NCBI RefSeq assembly: GCF_001643235.1
Contig: NZ_LQWY01000044.1
Span: 1 to 64,000 of the forward strand
DNA length: 64,000 bases
Direction: 5' to 3'
Origin: Domibacillus aminovorans
GTDB taxonomy: Bacteria; Bacillota; Bacilli; Bacillales; Domibacillaceae
Under the pieces are notes generated by a model. It did not search any database, had not been told where the DNA came from, and was given only the letters and a program-made list of their open reading frames with translations. The translations under genes were made by a program, and so were the position numbers. Below are positions 52,943-62,241 of the stretch, in pieces; positions within the stretch are counted from its first letter, which is position 1, and each line of letters opens with the position of its first letter.

Positions 52943-53423
52943 TCAGATGGCCGAACCGCTTTTCAAATGCCGGCACAATGCGGGGAATTAATATCGCTGC
53001 GATCATCGTATTAAAAATCGCCGCCATCGTAATGCCCGGCACTGCTCCAATATAGAACGGCATCCCCATAAGCAAAATAAACGGAGCCGGTAAAACAAAT
53101 CCATTCAAAAGGATGAATGTCACAATCGCCGTCCATTTTCGAACGGCCACATACAATTGACCGAACAGCCACACAATCGCCGCCATTTCAATGGCAATAA
53201 GCAAATGAAGCGGCCCCATTGGAAGGCCGCCGATTAACGCCGAGACGAGATGACCGAATGCACCGACTAAAGCTCCGGCAACAGGGCCAAGTAAAACCGC
53301 CGCGACTAATGCGGGAAACGAATCAAGCGCCACGCTCGAAATCGGTGCTGGCACTTTGATCATCCCACCAACAACTGATAAGGAAACAAACAGAGCGAGC
53401 CAGCTTATTTTTTTCGCATTCAT
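52935..53423 (-). CDS. cblT: alpha-ribazole ECF transporter S component CblT
   Basis: A 162-aa membrane protein with five or six helices, typical for the substrate-binding (S) component of ECF transporters. Helix 1 has WLALFVSLSVVGGMIKVPAP and the loop SVALDSFPALVAAVLLGPVA is S-component-like. Paired with cblS, it matches CblT, which imports alpha-ribazole. It overlaps the adenosyltransferase gene by 4 bp. No EcfA or EcfT genes are in the window; it would have to share the cell's common ECF module. Confidence 0.8.
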   Translation of the reverse strand: MNAKKISWLALFVSLSVVGGMIKVPAPISSVALDSFPALVAAVLLGPVAGALVGAFGHLVSALIGGLPMGPLHLLIAIEMAAIVWLFGQLYVAVRKWTAIVTFILLNGFVLPAPFILLMGMPFYIGAVPGITMAAIFNTMIAAILIPRIVPAFEKRFGHLNA

Positions 53424-54007
53424 TCTTTTTCTTCCTTCCTCTTGCCTCCGCGGAACACTTTCGCACTGCGCACATATTCCACATCTTTCACGCCTTCTCG
53501 GAAATTAATGACGCGGGCAATCGCAAAGAAATAATCAGACAACCGGTTCAAATACTTAAGCGTCACCGGATGAATATCGTCTTCCTGACGCATTAAACCC
53601 ACTACAAGCCGTTCTGCCCGCCGCGTAACCGTACGTGCCAGATGAGTCATCGCTGATCCTTTTGAACCGCCCGGTAAAATAAACCGCTCTAATTCCGGCG
53701 CCTCCGTGATATACACATCGATTTTCTTTTCCATCTCATCAATCGATTCTTGCTGCAACTTAAATCCACGCTTTCCGTTTACTGTCGCAAGGTCGCCGCC
53801 GCAGTCAAACAGCTCATGCTGAATTGTTTCCAGATCTGCTAAAATATCTCTAAATTTTGCCGGATCAAGCTCCGTTATGGCCATACCCACAACTGAATTC
53901 AGTTCATCAACTGTCCCGTATGCTTCCACGCGCAAATTATCTTTTCCGACGCGCCCACCAATAATACTCGTTTCGCCTTTATCACCTGTTCTTGTATACA
54001 ATCTCAT
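53420..54007 (-). CDS. ATP:cob(I)alamin adenosyltransferase, PduO type
   Basis: A 195-aa enzyme that adds the adenosyl group to corrinoids. The start MRLYTRTGDKGETSIIGG has an AAAGGGGG RBS; 29 further codons in frame upstream belong to the overlap with the neighbouring gene. The ATP motif TRTGDKGETSIIGGRVGKD and the C-terminal LNRLSDYFFAIARVIN are the family signatures (YvqK in B. subtilis). It supplies adenosylcobinamide or adenosylcobalamin within this operon. Confidence 0.93.
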   Translation of the reverse strand: MRLYTRTGDKGETSIIGGRVGKDNLRVEAYGTVDELNSVVGMAITELDPAKFRDILADLETIQHELFDCGGDLATVNGKRGFKLQQESIDEMEKKIDVYITEAPELERFILPGGSKGSAMTHLARTVTRRAERLVVGLMRQEDDIHPVTLKYLNRLSDYFFAIARVINFREGVKDVEYVRSAKVFRGGKRKEEKE

Positions 54008-54429
54008 CTTTTTTCCCCCTTTATCATTTCGGCAATGCCGTACCAAACCGTGTCTACCCGGCTTGACGCCGCTGCTGCATCCTGAAAACACCATCCTGTT
54101 GCATCACGCCAGTGTCGATCAAAAGCATTCATCGGCACAATACCTTTCATCATATCCGTCCCAATTAACACAACATCTCGTTTTTCTTTTTTCCAATGAT
54201 CAAGATCCTTTTTAAACAATGCGCGCGCTTCAAACGCAGTCTCCGCTTTTTCAAGAAGCATTCTGACATATCGTTCGATGCCTTCTAATACAACGATATC
54301 TTCTGTAAAATCAGGTACTTGCTTTTCTTCATAAAACGAATGCCATTGATGATCTACTTTATCTAACCTATAATACTCTTTTACCCATTGTTTTTTTCCA
54401 TTGAAGGCACCGCCTGTAACGAGATGCAT
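54004..54429 (-). CDS. diverged CobU-like P-loop protein
   Basis: A 141-aa protein starting MHLVTGGAFNGKKQWVKEYY, where GGAFNGKK is a P-loop like that of CobU (GGVRSGKS) but altered, and the body (VVLEGIERYVRMLLEKAETA, VVLIGTDMMKGIVPMNAFDR) keeps the strand order of a nucleotide kinase, including a D-R-x-W-R-D segment. The operon has a second, standard CobU at 57174-57719. This copy may be a kinase-only or adapted version. GAGGAGGGG RBS; it overlaps cobC by 49 bp and the adenosyltransferase by 4 bp. Confidence 0.6.
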   Translation of the reverse strand: MHLVTGGAFNGKKQWVKEYYRLDKVDHQWHSFYEEKQVPDFTEDIVVLEGIERYVRMLLEKAETAFEARALFKKDLDHWKKEKRDVVLIGTDMMKGIVPMNAFDRHWRDATGWCFQDAAAASSRVDTVWYGIAEMIKGEKR

Positions 54430-54995
54430 CGCTCACCCCTCCTCATCGCGGAAAGAGAACCGGATAATTCATATCCTTGTCCGTTATCCGACGTCCAGTC
54501 CGAAAATGACTTTTCTTCCGGCGCAAACACCGAAAGCAAATGACGAATGACACCGCCATGCGTCACGATCGCCGTCCGATGAATATTCTGCTCCGCCATT
54601 TCCGTAAGAACCTGCTGAAATTCCTCTTCAACCCGCTCCGCAAATGCAACATATGAATCTCCACCTGGCACTTGAATCGTATAATCGTTGAGCCAGTCTC
54701 GATAAACCGGAATATGTTTCAGCTCCGCGTGCGTCTTGTTCTCCCATTCCCCGAAATGGAATTCTCTGAACCCCTTTTTTTGATTCGGAGTCTGACTCCA
54801 AAAAGCACTAGCTGTCTGCACACATCGCGTCAAATCACTGGATACGATCCAGTCATAGTCAGGTACTTGCATTCCACGTAATGCCATTAATCCTTCCTCT
54901 GTCACACTCACATCGGTCCATCCGCAAAATTGTTTATTTACATTTGCGTATGTCACACCGTGGCGATACAGACCGATAACCACACGATCATCCAT
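54381..54995 (-). CDS. cobC: histidine-phosphatase family protein, alpha-ribazole phosphatase type
   Basis: A 204-aa phosphoglycerate-mutase-like phosphatase. The catalytic motif is LYRHGVTYANVNKQFCGWTD (His12), with SSDLTRC in the middle, EFHFGEWE and the second histidine in VTHGGVIRH. In this operon it most likely removes phosphate from alpha-ribazole or adenosylcobalamin 5'-phosphate in the last step of assembly. It overlaps cobS by 43 bp and the next gene by 49 bp. Substrate by context. Confidence 0.85.
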   Translation of the reverse strand: MDDRVVIGLYRHGVTYANVNKQFCGWTDVSVTEEGLMALRGMQVPDYDWIVSSDLTRCVQTASAFWSQTPNQKKGFREFHFGEWENKTHAELKHIPVYRDWLNDYTIQVPGGDSYVAFAERVEEEFQQVLTEMAEQNIHRTAIVTHGGVIRHLLSVFAPEEKSFSDWTSDNGQGYELSGSLSAMRRGERCISLQAVPSMEKNNG

Positions 54996-55732
54996 AACAA
55001 AAGTTCCGCTCCTTCCTGTGCCGCACCGAGCAAATCACCCGTCACACCACCAAATTCTTTTTGCATGCCTCTCTTAATCAAGACGAAATACAATCCCGAA
55101 CAGCCAAGCATTATCCAGAATAACGGAGACATACTATAAATGCTTCCTGCGGCTATTATAAAAACCGCATATATATATGGAAGCGACTTCGAATGACCTT
55201 TTCGGAAAAAATATGCAAGTCCTTCTTCTTTTGCAGGTGGAACGTATTGTAAAAACAAACCTGTCAATAGCTGTGCCAAAAATGGAATGAGCAGTACGAA
55301 CATCGCATTGCCACTCCCTGCTGCAACCGTTTCATAAATGAATAAAAACTTTGCCGATAATAGCAGAACAAGCGCGAGAACACCGAATGCACCAGCGCGT
55401 GGATCGTTTAAAATGGTCAGTCGACGATCTTTGTCGCGAAACGAAAAATGCGCATCTGCCCAGTCCATCCAGCCGTCAAGATGAAGGCCTCCTGTAAATG
55501 CGATCGGCAAAAGCCAGACGATAAATGCCACAGCCAGCGCTGAAAACGGGAGGTTCCATTCAAGAAGCACCCAGAATGCGCCGGCATAAAGAATACCTTT
55601 CGCAAGACCAAGCACCGGAAACAAGTGAAGTACTGCCCGCAGTTCCGCTTTCTCCATCGGCAGCGTTTTATGAAGAGGCAGTACCGAAAAAAATTGAATA
55701 ATAATGCCAGCTGCATATAAATAGGCTTTCAT
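54953..55732 (-). CDS. cobS: adenosylcobinamide-GDP ribazoletransferase (cobalamin synthase)
   Basis: A 259-aa membrane enzyme that joins adenosylcobinamide-GDP with alpha-ribazole (phosphate). The family motif GGLHLDGWMDWADAHFS (near 80-96, metal-binding Asp residues) and NDPRAGAFGVLALV are intact, followed by several helices and GGVTGDLLGAAQEGAE. It overlaps cobQ by 4 bp. It is the joining step of the salvage route encoded here. Confidence 0.95.
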   Translation of the reverse strand: MKAYLYAAGIIIQFFSVLPLHKTLPMEKAELRAVLHLFPVLGLAKGILYAGAFWVLLEWNLPFSALAVAFIVWLLPIAFTGGLHLDGWMDWADAHFSFRDKDRRLTILNDPRAGAFGVLALVLLLSAKFLFIYETVAAGSGNAMFVLLIPFLAQLLTGLFLQYVPPAKEEGLAYFFRKGHSKSLPYIYAVFIIAAGSIYSMSPLFWIMLGCSGLYFVLIKRGMQKEFGGVTGDLLGAAQEGAELLLWMIVWLSVCIATV

Positions 55733-57189
55733 AAGGGGAGACCATCCAAAATGGCTTCAAACATTGGCCAGTCAAGATGACGATCAAGATGTTCTGCAAT
55801 CACATCATACGTTTGATCTCTATTCATATCCAGCGGCGCGCGTTCTGTCAATCCTTTTGCTCGGCGGATCTGATTTAGCCAGTCTGCCCGAAATAGATCA
55901 TTATAAAATAAATGGTGCAAATACGTGCCGCTCACTTTCCCGTCCGTTGATCTATAGCCTTCTTCATAATCTGTGCACACCATAAACGGTTCGCCGCATA
56001 CCTTCGTTTCGCCAAAATGAATTTCATAGCCGGATAGCGGGATGCCGCGTGCTATTCCTTCTGTTCGAACGACTGTTTTTTCACTTTTAAAAATCGTATG
56101 AGCCGGAATGATCCCCATGCCATATGCTATCGAACCCGTTTCACCTGTATCAGTGCCATCCGGATCAGAAAGTGTTTGGCCCATCAATTGAAATCCGCCG
56201 CACAGTCCGGTAACAACACCACCCCCTTTTGCAAAAGAAACAATTCTCTCATCAAGACCCGTTTCTTTTAGAAAAGCAAGATCAGCGAATGCACTTTTCG
56301 TCCCCGGAATAATAACAGCATCCGGCGATCCGAACGAATGAGCTGACTGTACCCAGCGTACATTCACATCGTCTTCAAATGCAAACGGTTCAATATCACT
56401 TCCATTTGAAATGTACGGCAAACGGATGACAGCGATATCAATTGCTGCGTTATTCCGTCTTATATCCCGGATCGACAATGAATCTTCGCCATCAAGCGTA
56501 TGCCCCGGCAAAAACGGCAGCACCGCCAGCACTGGAATGCCGGTGTACTTTTCAAGCCACGTTTTCCCGTCTTCAAAGAAGCGTGCATCGCCGTGAAACC
56601 GGTTAACGATAATCCCTTTTACACGTGCACGTTCATGTTCTTCTAACAACGTAAGTGTGCCAACGATTGATGCAAACAGTCCGCCACGGTCAATATCGGC
56701 GGTCAGTATTACCGGGACATCAGCCAGTTCCGCGGTTTTCATATTAACGACTTCCTGTTTTTTCAAATTCATTTCAACCGGGCTTCCGGCACCTTCAATG
56801 ACGACTATATCGCCGAGTTCACTTACTTCCTGCAGCCCCTGCTTGATCGCCGCAATCGCCCGGTCGTAATAATCCGTCCGGTACGCCATCCCCGACATGA
56901 CTTCGAGCCTTTCACCGAACAAAACAATTTCAGATGCTCCATTTCCCGACGGCTTTAACAAGAGTGGATTCATGCACGGCTTCGCTTCCAAGCCTGCTGC
57001 TTCTGCCTGAAGTCCTTGTGCCCGGCCAATTTCTTTTCCGTCCGCCGTTACATATGAATTGTTTGATACATTTTGTGGTTTAAACGGCACCGGCCTGTAA
57101 CCTTTTTGGATAAGAAGACGGCAAAGCGCTGTCGCAATAAAACTTTTCCCTGCATCCGACGACGTTCCTTGAATCATGACACCGCGCAC
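55729..57189 (-). CDS. cobQ: cobyric acid synthase
   Basis: A 486-aa glutamine amidotransferase that adds four amide groups to the corrin ring side chains. N-terminal P-loop-like MIQGTSSDAGKSFIATALCR (ATP-dependent part, to about 240) and C-terminal class I-like amidotransferase domain with GLCGGFQLMG (Cys near 330). Starts with GTG after GGGGTGG. It overlaps cobU by 16 bp. Its presence lets the cell use cobyrinic acid diamide or intermediates in addition to cobinamide. Confidence 0.95.
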   Translation of the reverse strand: MRGVMIQGTSSDAGKSFIATALCRLLIQKGYRPVPFKPQNVSNNSYVTADGKEIGRAQGLQAEAAGLEAKPCMNPLLLKPSGNGASEIVLFGERLEVMSGMAYRTDYYDRAIAAIKQGLQEVSELGDIVVIEGAGSPVEMNLKKQEVVNMKTAELADVPVILTADIDRGGLFASIVGTLTLLEEHERARVKGIIVNRFHGDARFFEDGKTWLEKYTGIPVLAVLPFLPGHTLDGEDSLSIRDIRRNNAAIDIAVIRLPYISNGSDIEPFAFEDDVNVRWVQSAHSFGSPDAVIIPGTKSAFADLAFLKETGLDERIVSFAKGGGVVTGLCGGFQLMGQTLSDPDGTDTGETGSIAYGMGIIPAHTIFKSEKTVVRTEGIARGIPLSGYEIHFGETKVCGEPFMVCTDYEEGYRSTDGKVSGTYLHHLFYNDLFRADWLNQIRRAKGLTERAPLDMNRDQTYDVIAEHLDRHLDWPMFEAILDGLPL

Positions 57190-57719
57190 GTCACCACCCC
57201 TTTCTTCACAACAGGAATGCCGTGTTCGACAAGCACTGCCAGATCACTTTCTTTCACAATCTTCTGGTGAATCATCCCAAGCATTTTCATATAATCAGCC
57301 GTTAAATCGGTTGCCGGCGTTTCATACGACAGCTCATTCGAAACGACTACGACCGTTTTAGCTCTTTTATGAATGTTAAGAATGCCATCCGTAATCCTGA
57401 CGCCCGCTTCAAACGCCGCTTTATCTTCCCGAAAATATTCACCGGCAAGAAGCGTCGTTACGCAGTCAATGAGCACCGTATCATTCGATTCAATAGGAAT
57501 GTCCCCAATATCAACAGACTGTTCAATCGTTGACCACGTGTAACCGGAATTTGCCCGGCGCTCGCGGTGATGAAAAATGCGTTCATCCATTTCTGCATCC
57601 GTCCTAGACCCACAGGCAACGTACAATAGACGCCCTTCTGGATGAATGTGACGAATCGCAATCTGTTCGGAAATGCCGCTTTTTCCGCTCCGGACACCGC
57701 CAGAAATAAAGATTAACAT
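57174..57719 (-). CDS. cobU: adenosylcobinamide kinase / guanylyltransferase CobU
   Basis: A 181-aa bifunctional enzyme: phosphorylates adenosylcobinamide, then attaches GMP. The ATG before LIFISGGVRSGKSGI was chosen because GGAGG, formed by the upstream ATGGAGGAA, is the RBS. The P-loop GGVRSGKS, the HRERRANSGY segment with the guanylylated His and the VLIDCVTTLLA strand are complete. It overlaps cobQ by 16 bp and cobD by 7 bp. Confidence 0.95.
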   Translation of the reverse strand: MLIFISGGVRSGKSGISEQIAIRHIHPEGRLLYVACGSRTDAEMDERIFHHRERRANSGYTWSTIEQSVDIGDIPIESNDTVLIDCVTTLLAGEYFREDKAAFEAGVRITDGILNIHKRAKTVVVVSNELSYETPATDLTADYMKMLGMIHQKIVKESDLAVLVEHGIPVVKKGVVTCAVS

Positions 57720-58786
57720 TTGTTCCTCCATTCTATGAGCGCATCGATCAGCCGGTTATTATCCTGCTCTTTTTTCACGGCGGCTCTAAGCCACTTTCCG
57801 TTTAATCCGTAGAAGTTTTCTGTATGCCGAAGAACGATACCGCGTTCCATTAAAAAGTGAAGAAGCGGTTTTTGATCATCCAGCTCTGGATCTTTTAACA
57901 AATAAAAGTTAACGGAAGAGGACAAGACGAGATAACCGATCCTTTCGAGCTGTTCTTTCATTTTATTTCGTTCACCGTCAATCATTGTCCTTGTTTTAGA
58001 CGCATGGTGATGATCACGGGCAATGGATTCCGCTACCTGCAGAGCGATCGCATTGACATTCCAATGCGGACGATAGTTTTTCAACTGACGGATAATCGTT
58101 TCAGAAGCAATGACATAGCCTATACGTAGACCCGCGATCGCATACATTTTTGTTAATGAGTGCATAACAGCAAGATGCGAGAATTCATTCACGTATTTCG
58201 CAAGCGAATCGTCGCTTGCAAAATCGTAAAATGCTTCATCTATCACGATCATAGCATTTGACTGTCTCGTTTTTTCAAGTAGCGAGAGAATGTCCTTCTC
58301 ATGAAAAGACTGGCCTGTCGGGTTGTTCGGTGTACATAAAAATAATACAGCGGCATCAACTGCTTTTTCGATGAGTTCATTGACTGGCAACTGCCAATTG
58401 TCAATAGATACGGGGACGAATTCAATCGGACATTTGTAAGCCTCACACGCGTCTTCATATTCAGAGAAAGCCGGTGTACAGATGACCGCTTTTTGGCCGG
58501 CTGCGTGCCGAGCAATGAAATGAATAATTTCTGCTGCACCATTTCCGAGTAAAATCTGGTCATGTGAGACGGTGAATTGTTCTGCGATGGCCGCGACAGC
58601 TTTTTGGCCTGTCGGGTCTGGGTAGTCTTCGATTGTATGTAAAAGAGCTGGCCATTTTTCTTTTAACCAGCTCGGCGGACCAAACGGATTTGTATTCACA
58701 CTAAAGTCAAGTACATTCCCTGGTTCAGCAACGCCTGATGCTTTATATAAATGGGACGGATTCGCTCCGTGCGATGGCAAATTCAT
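57713..58786 (-). CDS. cobD: threonine-phosphate decarboxylase CobD
   Basis: A 357-aa PLP enzyme of the class I aminotransferase fold making (R)-1-amino-2-propanol phosphate, the linker of the lower loop. N-terminal HGANPSHLYKASGVAEPG and DFSVNTNPFGPP are family signatures. The PLP lysine is in HSLTKMYAIAGLRIGY and CTPNNPTGQ, DEAFYDF are present. GGAGTG RBS. It overlaps cbiB by 44 bp. HisC is excluded by the N-terminal HGGN-like motif and operon. Confidence 0.92.
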   Translation of the reverse strand: MNLPSHGANPSHLYKASGVAEPGNVLDFSVNTNPFGPPSWLKEKWPALLHTIEDYPDPTGQKAVAAIAEQFTVSHDQILLGNGAAEIIHFIARHAAGQKAVICTPAFSEYEDACEAYKCPIEFVPVSIDNWQLPVNELIEKAVDAAVLFLCTPNNPTGQSFHEKDILSLLEKTRQSNAMIVIDEAFYDFASDDSLAKYVNEFSHLAVMHSLTKMYAIAGLRIGYVIASETIIRQLKNYRPHWNVNAIALQVAESIARDHHHASKTRTMIDGERNKMKEQLERIGYLVLSSSVNFYLLKDPELDDQKPLLHFLMERGIVLRHTENFYGLNGKWLRAAVKKEQDNNRLIDALIEWRNKC

Positions 58787-59723
58787 AAATAAACACTCCT
58801 GCTAGAAACATAGCTACGAATAAGTACGTGGCCCGTTCCATTAATGTAGCGGCTTCCAAAATGTGTTCAGCACGGCGCACATGGATTGCTTCTCCCATTC
58901 GGGCGCGATCTGAGACGATGCCTTTGTACGTATTTAAGCCGCCTAGTTCAATTTGTAAAAGGCCAGCCACCGCGGCTTCACACCAGCCGCTGTTTGGCGA
59001 CGGATGTTTTTTCGCATCGCGCACGACTATATGCCAGGCGCGGCGGCGAATGTCTGCCCGTTTGTCCGCTGCGACAACGAGCAAAAAAGCCGTCAGCCGG
59101 GCGGGAATATAGTTAACGATATCATCAAAACGTGCCGCCGCTTTACCGAATTGTTCATATGCATCATTCCGGTAGCCGACCATTGAGTCACACGTGTTGA
59201 CTGCTCTATATAAAAGCGCCGCCGGTCCACCACCGATCATCGCCCAAAATAATGGGGCGATAACACCATCTGACGTATTTTCGGCGATCGTTTCAACTGC
59301 ACCGCGTGTGATTTCACCTTCATCGAGGGTATCCGTATCACGCCCGACAATCCACGACAGTTTACGGCGTGCTTCGTTCATATCTCCATCCATAAGTGGC
59401 TTATAAACGTCCATACCTGCTTCTTTTAAACTGCGCGGGGCAATCGAGGCCCAGATCATGATAGCTTCGATCATGATCTGGGCGCCTGGATGTACCCGTG
59501 ATGCGACATATAAGAGAGCCATCGAAGCGCTTGCCGTGACGACGAGAACGACGATGAGCATCGCGATTCCTTTTTCAAAGCGGTATGCGCCTTTGTTCCA
59601 TTTTATATCTAGCAGCGTAATTAAATGCCCGAACCATTTAACCGGATGGGGGGCATTTTTTGGATCACCGATCAGACGATCAAGAATAAGTGCAGCAATG
59701 ATGGCCAGAGCATGGATTATCAT
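58743..59723 (-). CDS. cbiB: adenosylcobinamide-phosphate synthase CbiB
   Basis: A 326-aa membrane enzyme that attaches the aminopropanol (phosphate) linker to adenosylcobyric acid. Front motif LDRLIGDPKNAPHPVKWFGH, core TRGAVETIAENTSDGVIAPLFW and VNTCDSMVGYRN are the CbiB signatures, and there are four to five helices. It overlaps the next gene upstream by 4 bp and cobD by 44 bp. Some databases call this gene cobD. Confidence 0.95.
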   Translation of the reverse strand: MIIHALAIIAALILDRLIGDPKNAPHPVKWFGHLITLLDIKWNKGAYRFEKGIAMLIVVLVVTASASMALLYVASRVHPGAQIMIEAIMIWASIAPRSLKEAGMDVYKPLMDGDMNEARRKLSWIVGRDTDTLDEGEITRGAVETIAENTSDGVIAPLFWAMIGGGPAALLYRAVNTCDSMVGYRNDAYEQFGKAAARFDDIVNYIPARLTAFLLVVAADKRADIRRRAWHIVVRDAKKHPSPNSGWCEAAVAGLLQIELGGLNTYKGIVSDRARMGEAIHVRRAEHILEAATLMERATYLFVAMFLAGVFIYEFAIARSESVPFI

Positions 59724-61189
59724 AGCATTGCCTTTCTACGGCTGCTTTTTTCCAGTGCTTCTGTTACGCTTTTGTACACTGCACAGCCGATCGCAATGCC
59801 AAGCGGTGTGATCGATCCAGCAAATTGCTGGTACGCGCCTCGCTGTGTAGCAGCAATCAGCATACTGTCGGTTGATGTACCGGTTGCGATTGTGCCAGTT
59901 TCGGGATCACGAACGCCCGCATCGGCAAGTGCTTTCGCTTTCGCTTCGGTCGCGGTCATGAGCCCTTGCACAAAAGCTTCTTCAGATAGCTTACCGTTCG
60001 CAAATACCCAAATATTGATTGTGCCGGGTTTTTTCTTTTCTTTCCAGCTTGCACGCGGCCTCGTAACATCTACGGCATTGCCGACACCTGCTGTAGCGAC
60101 GACAAATACGGATACGTCATCCCGAACTTCGCGTCGATACGACGCATCATTCATTTTCACCGCTGTCATCATGCCGACCGTTTCATTTAAGTCAAAACCG
60201 CGTTCATGAAAATAATTCGCTGCTTCTTCTTCAAAGTTATCCATATTGTAGTTTTTATCGACGTGCCGATTTACAAACGCACTGCGCCATCCCCAACCAG
60301 CTCCAATGACGCCGGATGATAATGTTTTTAATGGCACGGGCGGGCGGATCGAAATGTAGTCACTGTGCCACTCCAATAATTCTTCTCCAATTTCAACCGG
60401 TTGCACGTTCGACGGCGCAGGCAGCAAACTCATTTGCGGCTTTGGCACTTCCGGATGCGGCTGTTTTTGCACATCCGTATTGTACACGTCATGAATGTGC
60501 TGTTCTTTCATAATGTCAGCTGCTGTACCTATTGTATGCACCGCACCGTTTTTCATCAGTAAAAGCCTATCACAGTAAAGCGACGCAAGGTTTAAATCAT
60601 GAAAAATCGAAATGACAGTGAGTCCATTCGATGTCATTTGTTTTAATAAATCAAGCAAGTCTTTTTGAAACGATAAATCGAGATGATTGGTTGGTTCATC
60701 AAGCAGTAATATTTCCGGTTCCTGTGCCAGCGCCTGCGCAAGAAAGACGCGCTGCCTTTCGCCGCCGGACAATGCAGAAAGCTGTTTGTCTGCAAATAAA
60801 GACGTTCCCGTTTGATTCATCGCTTCCTGCACAGCCGTTTCATCTTCATTGGTCCACGATTTAAAAAATCCGGTTTGATGCGCATATCGGCCGAGCGATA
60901 CCGTTTCTTTCACTGTATAGGCATACTGGCTCGACGTCATTTGCGGAAGCACCGCAACGACGCGCGCCAATTCTTTCGGTGCATAAGTCAAAATCGGCTT
61001 TTCTTTCACAACAATCGTGCCGGATGCCGGTTTTGTTAACCCACTGATCATATTCAGCAAGGTTGTTTTCCCGCTCCCGTTCGGCCCGAGAATGCCGAAC
61101 AGTTCTCCCTGTTTAACAGAAAAGGATACGCCGCGGACAATAAGCCCGCTTCCGTATCCTCCTGAAAGCTCGTTCACTTGCAACATCAC
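59720..61189 (-). CDS. btuD: B12 transporter ATPase fused to adenosylcobinamide amidohydrolase (BtuD-CbiZ)
   Basis: A 489-aa fusion. Residues 1 to about 250 are an ABC ATPase of the FecE/BtuD type: Walker A LGPNGSGKTT, signature LSGGERQRV, Walker B ILLLDEPTNHLD, and H in SIFHDLNL. About 265-485 is a CbiZ domain: SSGVIGAGWGW, VVATAGVGNAVDV and GTSTDSMLIAATQRG. CbiZ cuts the loop off cobinamide-type corrinoids to allow remodelling. Such fusions are known in Bacillus (YvrA-like). Start GTG or the following ATG after GGAGG. It overlaps btuC and cbiB by 4 bp each. Confidence 0.93.
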   Translation of the reverse strand: MMLQVNELSGGYGSGLIVRGVSFSVKQGELFGILGPNGSGKTTLLNMISGLTKPASGTIVVKEKPILTYAPKELARVVAVLPQMTSSQYAYTVKETVSLGRYAHQTGFFKSWTNEDETAVQEAMNQTGTSLFADKQLSALSGGERQRVFLAQALAQEPEILLLDEPTNHLDLSFQKDLLDLLKQMTSNGLTVISIFHDLNLASLYCDRLLLMKNGAVHTIGTAADIMKEQHIHDVYNTDVQKQPHPEVPKPQMSLLPAPSNVQPVEIGEELLEWHSDYISIRPPVPLKTLSSGVIGAGWGWRSAFVNRHVDKNYNMDNFEEEAANYFHERGFDLNETVGMMTAVKMNDASYRREVRDDVSVFVVATAGVGNAVDVTRPRASWKEKKKPGTINIWVFANGKLSEEAFVQGLMTATEAKAKALADAGVRDPETGTIATGTSTDSMLIAATQRGAYQQFAGSITPLGIAIGCAVYKSVTEALEKSSRRKAML

Positions 61190-62241
61190 GCGACGCCTCC
61201 TTTTCGTTTTTTGTTTAGTAAAATAAGTGCAAATACCGGTGCGCCGATCAGTGACGTAATGACGCCAATCGGAAGCTCAGTCGGTGAAATAATCGTACGA
61301 GCGGTTAAATCAGCCATGATTAAAAATCCTGCACCGGTAATCATTGAAAGTGGCAGCAGGTGCCGGTGATCAGGCCCGATAAGAATACGGACAAAATGTG
61401 GAACGACAAGACCGACGAAACCGATCGTGCCAGACACTGCAACTGCCGCACCTGTTAAGACGGAACCCGCAATAAGAACCATCATTTTTTTTCGCTGAAC
61501 ATTCACACCGAGATATTTCGCTTTTTCTTCGCCAAATGACATCGCATTTAATTCTGGTGCCATATACATGAGAAGCAGCGCGCCACCGATAAAAAATGGT
61601 GTCATAAGCTGTACATACGACCACCCGCGCATTGAAACACTGCCAAGTAGCCAGTTGATAATCTGCCGCAGCTCTTCGCCAGTGAGCGCAATCATCAATG
61701 AAATAAACGAACCAAGAAACGAGCTGAAAATAATGCCTGTTAAAATAATCGTTTCAAGCTTCATTGACCGCTCAATCGTCTGCGCAAACAAAAGCACACA
61801 AAAGATCGTTAAAATGGCTGTTGCCACACTGACAACCGGCAGCGTAAATCCGCCGAGAAATGGAATCGAGACATGAAAAAACAGCACAAGCACCGCACCA
61901 ACTGATGCCCCGGAAGAAACACCAAGTGTATACGGATCAGCCAGCGGATTACGGAGCAATCCTTGAAAAGCGGCTCCCGCAATCGCCAGTGAAGCCCCAA
62001 TTAAACCAGCAAGCACTACACGAGGGAACCGGATTTTCCAGACGATATTGTCAATGGATGCGTCCATTGACAGCCCCGTTCCGAATAAATGATGCGCTAA
62101 AATCGCAGCAATGTGTCGAAATGGGACGTGTATCGTTCCAACTGCCGTTCCTATAAAGATGGCCCCAATGAGAAACAACAATGCAAAAGCGTACGCCGTT
62201 TTTTTATTGGGCAAAAACGTCCGGGTAGACCGCTTCCGCAA
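61186..62241 (-). CDS. btuC: cobalamin/cobinamide ABC transporter permease BtuC
   Basis: A 351-aa FecCD/BtuC-type permease with about ten helices. The motif GAAFQGLLRNPLADPYTLGV (near 95) is typical, as is GPDHRHLLPLSM. The frame opens at 62295, but the TTG at 62241 has AAGGAGC eight bases upstream and gives a normal N-terminus (RKRSTRTFLPNKKTAYAF); this is a judgement. It overlaps btuF by 38 bp. Confidence 0.9.
   Translation of the reverse strand: MRKRSTRTFLPNKKTAYAFALLFLIGAIFIGTAVGTIHVPFRHIAAILAHHLFGTGLSMDASIDNIVWKIRFPRVVLAGLIGASLAIAGAAFQGLLRNPLADPYTLGVSSGASVGAVLVLFFHVSIPFLGGFTLPVVSVATAILTIFCVLLFAQTIERSMKLETIILTGIIFSSFLGSFISLMIALTGEELRQIINWLLGSVSMRGWSYVQLMTPFFIGGALLLMYMAPELNAMSFGEEKAKYLGVNVQRKKMMVLIAGSVLTGAAVAVSGTIGFVGLVVPHFVRILIGPDHRHLLPLSMITGAGFLIMADLTARTIISPTELPIGVITSLIGAPVFALILLNKKRKGGVA

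Noticed and set aside
57189-57719. Possible tRNA or other RNA gene in the cob region
   Set aside because: No cloverleaf or conserved RNA elements seen; the region is protein coding throughout.
59625-60209. 194-codon open frame opposite cbiZ and cbiB
   Set aside because: Antisense shadow without RBS or family features.
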